Of a stretch of DNA of 5,396 bases, positions 1 to 5,396 are shown piece by piece. The translations under genes were made by a program, and so were the position numbers. The stretch is taken from the NCBI GenBank assembly GCA_012511925.1, contig JAAZFD010000212.1:1-5396 (forward strand), given 5' to 3'. A model generated the notes under the pieces. It searched no databases. It saw only the letters and a list, made by a program, of their open reading frames with translations, and was not told the origin of the DNA. The stretch comes from Clostridiales bacterium (GTDB lineage Bacteria; Bacillota; Clostridia; Christensenellales; CAG-138). The number at the start of each line of letters is the position of its first letter. Positions within the stretch are counted from its first letter, which is position 1.

Positions 1-1304
1 ATCATATTCAGTCCCGGTCCGCAGTTGCCCATACAAGAAACCGAAGCCGTTAAGCTGGTTGTAAAGTCGAAGCCATTTGTTAAAAGCATTAGCGTAGAAG
101 CCATAATTATTAAAACATACATTATGAAGTAGAGATATACCGAGCTTAAAACATCCGCCCCCACAACCTTTTTACTTAGCTTTACCACGTTTACAGAGCG
201 TGAATGTAGCATGTGTCTTATCTCGTTTCTTACTCCCTTAGCCGCAATTACTAAGCGGGATACCTTGAAGCCGCCGCCCGTAGAGCCTGCACAAGCTCCT
301 ACGAACATCAAAAACACCAAAATCCCTTGCGCAAATATCGGCCATAGCGTGAAATCTGTATTTGAAAGCCCTGTGCTTGATATTATCGAGGTTACTTGGA
401 AGAAGGATAACCTAAACGCTTCCTCTGTTCCAGAATATTGCGGGAAAATCCACAAACCAATAAGTATAACGGCTATTACAATCAGAATAATAAACCAACG
501 TAACTCCTCATCAAAAAGTGCTTCCTTTATCTTTCCGATTAAAATCAAGAAATAAATATTGAAGTTTACGTCAAACACCATCATAAATATTCCCATCACA
601 TATTGAGCAAATGGGGTGTAGTATGCCGCACTTATGGCTCGATTTGAGAATCCGCCTGTGCCTGCAACGCTAAACGAATGTATAAGCGCATCAAACAAGG
701 ACATTTTTCCGAACAACAAAAGCACAACAAGCAAAAGCGTTAAGCCGATATAGATTAGATACAGAATCATGGCTGTGTGCTTTAGCTTTGGAACCAGCTT
801 ACCAACTGTGGGACCAGGAACCTCCGCTTTCATCAAATACATGGGACGCTCTTCCGACAATGAGGGCATTATTGCAAGCACGAAAACCAATATTCCCATG
901 CCGCCTACCCAATGCGTAAAGCAACGCCAAAACTGAACGCCTTGACTTAGCACTTCGACATTTGTTAGGTTAGATGCACCTGTTGTGGTAAAGCCCGATA
1001 CGGTTTCAAAAAACGCATCTATGAAATTTAAATAGCCGTAGAAAACAAATGGCAATGCACCAACAGCCGAAAGCACAACCCATGTTAATGCTACGATTAC
1101 AAAGCCCTCACGAGCGAATATCACCTTGCTTTTGGGACGAATTAAAAGCAGTGCAACAGCCAACACAAGTGCGATTCCAATCGTTATTAAAAAGCCTGTC
1201 ATGGGTTCGCCGTAAATAGCACATACCAACAAAGGCACAAGCAACAATGCGGCTTCTGCCATAAGTGTACGCCCTAAAACATTTAAAACCATTCTATAGT
1301 TCAT
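1..1304 (-). CDS. trkH: TrkH-family potassium uptake protein, membrane subunit (C-terminus cut by window edge)
   Basis: This is the integral membrane, ion-conducting subunit of the Trk/Ktr/HKT superfamily, which carries K+ across the cytoplasmic membrane and is gated by TrkA rings. It was read by reverse translation from the ATG at 1304-1302; 434 residues are visible with no stop, and the family is usually about 480 residues, so roughly 50 are missing. The four pore repeats are recognisable by their selectivity-filter loops: TTTGAS (residues 106-111, Gly109), AGTGGF (214-219, Gly217), SSTGLS (309-314, Gly312) and GNCGPG (426-431, Gly429). Other TrkH hallmarks are ALTWVVLSAVGALPF (72-86), HWVGGMGI (131-138), EVPGPTVGKLVPK (161-173) and the GSTGGGFK gating-loop segment (340-347). 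Hydrophobic helices lie near residues 14-32, 35-55 and 67-90. No Shine-Dalgarno sequence precedes the start; the ATGA overlap with trkA implies translational coupling. Cys424 and Cys428 around filter 4 are mildly unusual. Confidence 0.96.
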   Translation of the reverse strand, partial: MNYRMVLNVLGRTLMAEAALLLVPLLVCAIYGEPMTGFLITIGIALVLAVALLLIRPKSKVIFAREGFVIVALTWVVLSAVGALPFVFYGYLNFIDAFFETVSGFTTTGASNLTNVEVLSQGVQFWRCFTHWVGGMGILVFVLAIMPSLSEERPMYLMKAEVPGPTVGKLVPKLKHTAMILYLIYIGLTLLLVVLLLFGKMSLFDALIHSFSVAGTGGFSNRAISAAYYTPFAQYVMGIFMMVFDVNFNIYFLILIGKIKEALFDEELRWFIILIVIAVILIGLWIFPQYSGTEEAFRLSFFQVTSIISSTGLSNTDFTLWPIFAQGILVFLMFVGACAGSTGGGFKVSRLVIAAKGVRNEIRHMLHSRSVNVVKLSKKVVGADVLSSVYLYFIMYVLIIMASTLMLLTNGFDFTTSLTASVSCMGNCGPGLNM

Positions 1305-2665
1305 AGCAAAATATCGTCTATATCGTATAGTCGTTTAGCTGAGGTAACAACGATTACGCCGTCGCCAACCTCGATTAAGTCATTACCGCCAGGAATTATT
1401 ACCTTGCCTTTTCGAATTATGCAGGCGATAAGTAGATTCTCCCTAATTTTTAGGTCTTTCAGCGGAATATTCAAGCATGAAGCACCCTCTCTAATGCGAA
1501 ACTCTGCGGCTTCAACCCTGCCATTAGCTATGGTGTGTAGCGTTTCAACATTGCTTCCCAAGGAGTTAGACATCGCACGTACATATTGTAAAATCTGCAT
1601 TGCGGTTATGAGCTTGGGGGAAACAAACGTTTCAATATCCGTATTTTCAAGCATCTCGAGCAATATGGTTCTGTTAACCTTTGTGATTACCTTCTTAATA
1701 GAGCCTTCAACCTTTAGCCTTGCATACATGGAGATTATGATATTCTCCTCGTCTATGCCTGTTAAGGATACAAGCGCATCGCAATTTTCAATTCCCTCTT
1801 CAATCAATAATCTATGGTCTGTGCCGTCTCCATTTATTATGGTTGCCTTTGGTAAAGCATCGCTTAAAGAATAGCATTGTGCCTTGTTGGATTCGATTAT
1901 TTTGATGTGCATACCCATTTCTGAAAGCTGCTTGCCTAAATAGAACGCTATCTTTCCGCCGCCAATTATCATGACGCTTCTAATAGTATGCTTTGCCAAT
2001 GCGCCTGCTTCTCTGAAAAACAACTCCATCTCCTTGGGCTTTGCAGCAATGTTGATTTTGTCGTGTGCCTGCAAAACGATATCGCCCTTTGGGATTATAA
2101 CCTTGTCGCCACGCTCTACCGAGCAAACAAGCACCCTATGAGGGAATTTTTTGTGCAGCTGATGAACGGGCAAGCCATGCAGTGTGCCATCCGCCTTAAT
2201 TCTATAGTCTGCAAGCTCTACCTTACCTTTTGCAAAGGGGTCAACCGTCATTGCAGAGGGGAAACGCAAAATGCGTGATATTTCGTTTGCTGCTGCCAGC
2301 TCGGGATTTATGGACATAGAAAGCCCAAGCTCGTCCTTTAATATATGTAGCTGCTGTGAGTATTCGGGGTTTCTAACCCTTGCAATAGTATGCTTTGCGC
2401 CTAACTTTTTTGCAATCATGCACACAAGCATATTCATTTCGTCTAAGCCTGTTACGGCTATAAGCAAATCGGCGTGTTCTACGCCTGCTTCCTTTTGAAC
2501 CTCCATGTTTGCGCCGTTTCCTATTATGATATTCATATCCATGGAATCGACAATATGGGCTACCTTTTCGTTTATATCGATTGCAACAACATAGTGTCCT
2601 TCAGATACTAAATGATGCGAAAGTGTTTCTCCCACCTTGCCGCAGCCAACAATTACGATTTTCAT
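1301..2665 (-). CDS. trkA: TrkA, cytoplasmic NAD-binding regulatory subunit of the Trk K+ uptake system
   Basis: TrkA is the peripheral subunit that binds nucleotides and gates TrkH. The protein is 454 residues, the usual size for the double-RCK form. It has two tandem RCK_N/TrkA_C units. The first Rossmann fold begins at residue 2 with GCGKVG (7-12) and ends its second strand with the acidic Asp30 (VVAID), which typically contacts the ribose of NAD(H). The second begins near residue 230 with GGGKIAFYLG (235-244) and Glu258 in the equivalent acidic position. TrkA_C domains lie near 140-220 and 375-454, each containing a KVIIPKGD/KVIIPGGN-type segment. The frame is open upstream to 2734, but the ATG at 2665-2663 is chosen because the Rossmann strand starts directly there, a strong AGAGGAG site sits 5 bases upstream, and the longer start would lie over the promoter. 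It is the first gene of a trkA-trkH operon. Confidence 0.97.
   Translation of the reverse strand: MKIVIVGCGKVGETLSHHLVSEGHYVVAIDINEKVAHIVDSMDMNIIIGNGANMEVQKEAGVEHADLLIAVTGLDEMNMLVCMIAKKLGAKHTIARVRNPEYSQQLHILKDELGLSMSINPELAAANEISRILRFPSAMTVDPFAKGKVELADYRIKADGTLHGLPVHQLHKKFPHRVLVCSVERGDKVIIPKGDIVLQAHDKINIAAKPKEMELFFREAGALAKHTIRSVMIIGGGKIAFYLGKQLSEMGMHIKIIESNKAQCYSLSDALPKATIINGDGTDHRLLIEEGIENCDALVSLTGIDEENIIISMYARLKVEGSIKKVITKVNRTILLEMLENTDIETFVSPKLITAMQILQYVRAMSNSLGSNVETLHTIANGRVEAAEFRIREGASCLNIPLKDLKIRENLLIACIIRKGKVIIPGGNDLIEVGDGVIVVTSAKRLYDIDDILL
1315..1333 (-). repeat. Small inverted repeat at the trkA 3' end, just before the trkH start
   Basis: CTATA (1318-1322) and TATAG (1326-1330) are perfect complements around a 3-base loop. 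After one mismatch the stem is extended by outer CG/CG pairs (1315-1316 and 1332-1333). In the trkA-trkH mRNA this could form a short hairpin ending 10 bases before the trkH ATG. It lies inside the codons for the trkA C-terminus, so it may simply reflect the coding sequence. Confidence 0.3.
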
Positions 2666-2670
2666 CTTTT

Positions 2671-2677
2671 CTCCTCT
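2671..2677 (-). promoter_or_regulatory. Strong Shine-Dalgarno sequence of trkA
   Basis: The minus strand reads AGAGGAG followed by AAAAG and then the ATG at 2665. The 5-base gap and purine match are close to ideal. This decides the trkA start at 2665 over the longer open frame. It also contrasts with the other three genes in the window, none of which has a comparable site. Confidence 0.85.
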
Positions 2678-2701
2678 TTTTAACTCCCACTGATTAGCTG
2701 T

Positions 2702-2730
2702 ATGATAGCATTGCAATAATACATTTGCAA
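2702..2730 (-). promoter_or_regulatory. Sigma-A type promoter of the trkA-trkH operon
   Basis: On the minus strand the -35 box is TTGCAA (2730-2725, 4 of 6 matches to TTGACA). A 17-base spacer follows, then an extended -10 box TGC-TATCAT, with the hexamer at 2707-2702 (5 of 6 matches) and the TG at 2710-2709. Transcription would start near 2695, giving a leader of about 30 nucleotides that contains the strong ribosome binding site. Such a short leader leaves no room for a ydaO-type c-di-AMP riboswitch, which controls K+ uptake genes in some Firmicutes. The call rests on consensus matching alone. Confidence 0.6.
2711..2730. repeat. Paired TTGCAA palindromes across the trkA promoter (possible operator)
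   Basis: Two identical TTGCAA hexamers lie at 2725-2730 and 2711-2716, separated by 8 bases. Because TTGCAA is its own reverse complement, the pair is both a direct and an inverted repeat, with centres 14 bases apart. One copy is the predicted -35 box and the other falls in the spacer just upstream of the extended -10. The position would suit a repressor site, but six-base arms in AT-rich DNA can arise by chance. Confidence 0.3.
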
Positions 2731-2780
2731 CCAAGGTAAAAAAATATACACTAATATGTCATTCTATGAAATAAAATAGC

Positions 2781-4076
2781 CTATACAAACTCCAAAATCT
2801 CATCCCCTGCAACATCAACAGCGATTACCTTTTTATTTACTGCGTTTTCTAAGTCTTTCAGGCTGTATGAATCCAAAAACGTGTCGCTTAACTCTCTTAG
2901 CATTACCTTTGGAATTAGTATTGCCTCATACTTCGATAAATCAACCTCTTTTAGTGAGGAAATAATATCACCAGCGCATACAAGCCCAGAAACGGTTACG
3001 GTTTCACCAAAGAAATTGTTTGTAACTGCATGAATATCGATATTTATATTGTATGGGTTTAGCCGTAAAAACTGATTGGACAAAAACTTATATGCACTTT
3101 TTCCGCAGATTCCTAAAAAATTGTGTTCGCTTTTTTGAACAGTTAAATCCTCCATGCACTCTGTAAGCTCGTATTCAAAGGTTCTAAGCAAGCCTACTCC
3201 GTTTTCGATTTGCAAAAAATCCTCGTATTCTTCATATTCGGGAATCTCATAATCTGCTGTTACGTATAGCTCGTCTGCACAAAATACAAAGCGAGTGCCA
3301 AGCGTTTCTAAGCATCTTTTCTGAAATTTGTGTACGAAATTTATTATCGTTTGTGCTTCGGCTTTCGTGTAGGTACGCAAAGGATATAAGCCCTCTCTAT
3401 GCTTAGTTATGCCAACCGGAACTACTGCTACGGATTGTGCATAAGGGTACAGGGAATAAAGGTCGTTTAGTGTTTTTGTTAGGTGCTCGCCATCGTTTAT
3501 TTCAGGGCAAAGCACTATTTGGCAATGGAAGGTTAGCTTGTTTTTAAAAAGTGCGCTTAACCTTTGCATTATATTTTTTGCACTTGGGTTTCCCATTATT
3601 TTTTGCCGTAATTCTGGCTCGGTTGCGTGTACCGAAATATATAGGGGACTAACTTTGCGCTTTATAATTCGCTCAAATTCCTCATCAGAAATATTGGTTA
3701 GCGTGATGTAGTTTCCCATTATGAAAGACATTCGCCAATCATCGTCTTTGAAATGCAGAGTTTTCCTACCGCCCTTTGGCATTTGGTCGATAAAACAAAA
3801 AATACATTTGTTCTTGCAGGTTTTAACGCTGTCCATCAACGAATCATAAAATTCTAAGCCCAAAGGCTCGTATGTGTCCTTTTCAACCTCGGCTTCGATT
3901 ATCTCACCGTTTGTTAATTCAAATTCTAACAGCAAATTTTCGTTGGCTACAAGGTGTTGATAATCTATAAGGTCGTTTATCTTTTGATTGTTTATTGACA
4001 GCAAAAAGGAATCGGGGGTAATTCCCAACTCATAGCTTATCGAATTCTTTTCTACCGCTTTAATTTTGTGCTTCAT
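2781..4076 (-). CDS. PDZ-like/radical SAM/DUF512 protein, function unknown
   Basis: This 431-residue protein belongs to the DUF512 radical SAM family (related to the cyanobacterial TIGR03279 group), whose reaction is not established. Residues 1-70 form a PDZ-like domain (SYELGITPDSFLLSINNQKI). The [4Fe-4S] cluster cysteines Cys87, Cys91 and Cys94 form CX3CX2C inside the family signature CKNKCIFCFIDQMPKGGRKT (87-106). Further family blocks are FKDDDWRMSFIMGNYITLTN (109-128), ISVHATEPELR (147-157), CQIVLCPEINDG (185-196), SVAVVPVGITKHREGL (215-230) and GTRFVFCADELY (260-271), the last ones leading into the DUF512 region. No signal peptide or membrane helix is seen, so it is probably cytoplasmic. 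The frame is open upstream to 4202 (GTG), but the ATG at 4076 matches the usual start just before the PDZ domain, and longer forms would run into the divergent gene. No Shine-Dalgarno sequence is visible. The stop is TAG at 2783-2781. Confidence 0.94.
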   Translation of the reverse strand: MKHKIKAVEKNSISYELGITPDSFLLSINNQKINDLIDYQHLVANENLLLEFELTNGEIIEAEVEKDTYEPLGLEFYDSLMDSVKTCKNKCIFCFIDQMPKGGRKTLHFKDDDWRMSFIMGNYITLTNISDEEFERIIKRKVSPLYISVHATEPELRQKIMGNPSAKNIMQRLSALFKNKLTFHCQIVLCPEINDGEHLTKTLNDLYSLYPYAQSVAVVPVGITKHREGLYPLRTYTKAEAQTIINFVHKFQKRCLETLGTRFVFCADELYVTADYEIPEYEEYEDFLQIENGVGLLRTFEYELTECMEDLTVQKSEHNFLGICGKSAYKFLSNQFLRLNPYNINIDIHAVTNNFFGETVTVSGLVCAGDIISSLKEVDLSKYEAILIPKVMLRELSDTFLDSYSLKDLENAVNKKVIAVDVAGDEILEFV

Positions 4077-4082
4077 ACTGCG

Positions 4083-4088
4083 ATTATA
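4083..4088 (-). promoter_or_regulatory. Possible -10 box for the radical SAM/DUF512 gene, very close to its start
   Basis: The minus strand carries a perfect TATAAT at 4088-4083, only six bases (CGCAGT) before the ATG at 4076. If used, transcription would start at or next to the A of the start codon, giving a leaderless mRNA; this fits the absence of a Shine-Dalgarno sequence. No convincing -35 box lies 16-18 bases upstream (the hexamer at a 17-base gap is TTTTAT), so the match could be accidental in AT-rich DNA. Confidence 0.35.
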
Positions 4089-4144
4089 CACAAAGATTCG
4101 AGGCAATAAAAGCAGATAATTTTTTGAGTGTGGTTTCTGTGCGG

Positions 4145-4173
4145 TCAACAGCATATAATTTCTAAAATATGAT
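4145..4173 (+). promoter_or_regulatory. Possible promoter of the GH13 gene
   Basis: A -35-like TCAACA (4145-4150, 4 of 6 matches) is followed after exactly 17 bases by TATGAT (4168-4173, 5 of 6 matches). Transcription would begin near 4180-4182, leaving at most a few nucleotides before the ATG at 4185. A second, perfect TATAAT at 4154-4159 has no good -35 partner at normal spacing. The start codon lacks a clear Shine-Dalgarno sequence, only a weak TAAAG just before it. This is a consensus match only. Confidence 0.35.
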
Positions 4174-4184
4174 AAACTAAAGCT

Positions 4185-5396
4185 ATGGAAAAAATTATTC
4201 ACAACTCATTCGATTCATATTTTCGCTTTCCCTTCGGCGCAATGCCAACAGGAGAAAAATTAACCTTGCGTGTTTTTGCACCAACGGATTCGATAGAAGG
4301 CGGCGCAGAAGCCGTTAAACTTAGGCTTTGGGAAAATGCTTCCGAAAAAGTTTTTACAGGCGAGCGATACCCTTGCGTTTATGAGGGCAACTCGGGGAAT
4401 TTGTTCAAGTTTGAAATCGAAATGCCAAAAAAGCCTATGCTTGTATGGTACTACTTTATCGTAGAAACACAAGACGGCACATTTTATTTAGGTGAAACGA
4501 ACGGACTTGCCACGCTAACCCATTTTCCTATGAAATCCTACCAAGTAACCGTTTATGATAAGGAGTTTTCTACGCCTAAGTGGTTTTCTGACACTATTGC
4601 GTATCAGATTTTCCCCGATAGGTTCAAAAAGGGCACTAAGCGAGGCGGACTTGATAGAATAAGCACTCACACAAACAAGGGTAGGCAGGTGTATATTCAC
4701 GACGATTGGAATGACGAGGTGCTGTATTCTCCGCTTCCTAACAAATTGCACTATGCGCCCATTGACTTTTTCGGTGGTGATTTAGCAGGCATAACACAAT
4801 CCCTGCCGTACCTTTCAAAGCTGCATATCGGTTGCTTGTATCTTAATCCGATATTCGAGTCGGCTTCAAATCATAGGTATGATACTTCCGATTATATGAG
4901 GGTTGACGAGGTTTTGGGAGGCGATGCGGCGCTAATTGAGTTGGCTAACGAATGCAGTTCAAAGAAAATAAAAATAATGCTTGACGGTGTTTTTTCGCAT
5001 ACAGGGGACGACAGCGTGTATTTTAATAGATTTAACCGCTATGATTCGGTAGGCGCATATAACAGCCACGATTCCGAATTTTACGAATGGTATGACTTTG
5101 TGGAGTTTCCCGACAGATATCGCAGCTGGTGGGGCTTTTTGAATATGCCCGAGGTGAACGAGGATAACGCAAATTATAGGGAGTTCATTAAAAAGGTTTT
5201 GAGAAAATGGGCGAATGTGGCGAATGTTTCGTGGCGGTTAGATGTTGCCGACGAGCTGACCGATTCGTTTATAAAAATGCTTAGAGAGGAATTGAAAAGC
5301 TATGATTCGGTTCTTATTGGCGAGGTTTGGGAGGACGCTTCAAACAAGCATTCACATGGCTCTTTGCGTGGCTATACAAACGGCTTTGAGCTTGAC
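4185..5396 (+). CDS. GH13 alpha-amylase-family glycoside hydrolase, neopullulanase-like (C-terminus cut by window edge)
   Basis: This enzyme likely hydrolyses alpha-glucans or maltodextrins in the cytoplasm, since no signal peptide precedes the MEKIIHNSFDSYF start. The 404 visible residues contain an N-terminal beta-sandwich-like region (about 1-125), which begins YFRFPFGAMPTGEKLTLRVF. A GH13 barrel follows, opening with YQIFPDRF (140-147). Barrel motifs are DFFGGDLAGI (194-203), region V LYLNPIFES (218-226), the NHRYDTSDY block (229-237), region I DGVFSH (267-272), region II WRLDVADEL with Arg351 and the catalytic nucleophile Asp353, and region III GEVWED with the acid/base Glu380. Region IV, with the transition-state stabilising Asp, lies beyond the edge. 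Region I has Ser where most GH13 enzymes have Asn (FNH). Exact specificity (neopullulanase, maltogenic amylase or maltodextrin glucosidase) cannot be fixed from what is visible. The gene is divergent from the DUF512 gene. Confidence 0.93.
   Translation, partial: MEKIIHNSFDSYFRFPFGAMPTGEKLTLRVFAPTDSIEGGAEAVKLRLWENASEKVFTGERYPCVYEGNSGNLFKFEIEMPKKPMLVWYYFIVETQDGTFYLGETNGLATLTHFPMKSYQVTVYDKEFSTPKWFSDTIAYQIFPDRFKKGTKRGGLDRISTHTNKGRQVYIHDDWNDEVLYSPLPNKLHYAPIDFFGGDLAGITQSLPYLSKLHIGCLYLNPIFESASNHRYDTSDYMRVDEVLGGDAALIELANECSSKKIKIMLDGVFSHTGDDSVYFNRFNRYDSVGAYNSHDSEFYEWYDFVEFPDRYRSWWGFLNMPEVNEDNANYREFIKKVLRKWANVANVSWRLDVADELTDSFIKMLREELKSYDSVLIGEVWEDASNKHSHGSLRGYTNGFELD

Noticed and set aside
211..555. 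Plus-strand open frame of 114 codons
   Set aside because: It lies antisense within trkH, which shows continuous family motifs on the minus strand. The plus-strand protein has no recognisable features.
1404..1874. Plus-strand open frame of 156 codons antisense to trkA
   Set aside because: It lies entirely within the second RCK half of trkA. Its serine- and phenylalanine-rich composition is typical of an antisense shadow, and no ribosome binding site was seen.
1988..2498. Two further plus-strand frames (96 and 75 codons) inside trkA
   Set aside because: Both are antisense to well-conserved TrkA sequence and resemble no family I know.
2666..2701. c-di-AMP or other riboswitch in the trkA leader
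   Set aside because: The predicted leader is only about 30 nucleotides and contains no conserved riboswitch sequence, although such riboswitches control K+ uptake genes in some Firmicutes.
2666..2734. Longer trkA start adding 23 residues
   Set aside because: The extension lacks family similarity, covers the predicted promoter and has no ribosome binding site. The ATG at 2665 has a strong one.
2738..2770. Possible terminator after the DUF512 gene (a run of seven T on the minus strand)
   Set aside because: The sequence before the T-run forms at most a 4-bp AT-rich stem, too weak for an intrinsic terminator.
4131..4150. CcpA-type cre site before the GH13 gene
   Set aside because: The GCGGTCAACA stretch has the central CG but does not match the flanking consensus bases at the required spacing.
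4077..4202. Longer DUF512 start (GTG at 4202 or ATG at 4154)
   Set aside because: The added 26-42 residues precede the usual PDZ start, have no ribosome binding site, and the longest form overlaps the divergent GH13 start.
4260..4751. Two minus-strand frames of 70 and 78 codons
   Set aside because: They are antisense to the GH13 gene, whose plus-strand frame is continuous and full of family motifs.

Overview
The window reads as ordinary chromosomal DNA of a low- to mid-GC Clostridia-type Firmicute. The evidence is an AT-rich base composition, a radical SAM/DUF512 protein of the type common in Clostridia, a two-gene Trk potassium system, and a GH13 enzyme with the 'YFRFPFGAMPTG' type N-terminus seen in clostridial amylase-family proteins. 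This lineage call is an inference from remembered families, not from a search. No RNA gene, mobile element, CRISPR array or phage gene was seen. Coding density is high, and the longest gap between genes is 115 bases.

Layout, left to right. Positions 1-1304 (minus) hold most of trkH, the membrane K+ channel/transporter subunit, whose C-terminus runs off the left edge. Positions 1301-2665 (minus) hold trkA, the cytoplasmic gating subunit, whose TGA stop overlaps the trkH ATG (ATGA). Positions 2666-2780 carry a good promoter and a strong ribosome binding site for trkA. Positions 2781-4076 (minus) hold a 431-residue PDZ/radical SAM/DUF512 protein of unknown reaction. Positions 4077-4184 are a 108-base divergent intergenic region. 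From 4185 to the right edge (plus) lies a GH13 alpha-amylase-family enzyme, cut by the window after 404 residues.

How they fit together. trkA and trkH form a tight, translationally coupled operon for K+ uptake, with its own promoter and a leader of only about 30 nucleotides, too short for a c-di-AMP riboswitch. The DUF512 gene lies upstream on the same strand and could read through into trkA, but no functional link is evident. The GH13 gene is transcribed the other way and probably belongs to cytoplasmic alpha-glucan breakdown.

No clearly novel system was found. The points most worth a second look are three. The divergent promoter region has -10-like boxes only 6 to 11 bases from start codons that lack Shine-Dalgarno sequences. 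A repeated TTGCAA palindrome overlaps the trkA promoter. The radical SAM/DUF512 protein has no established function.
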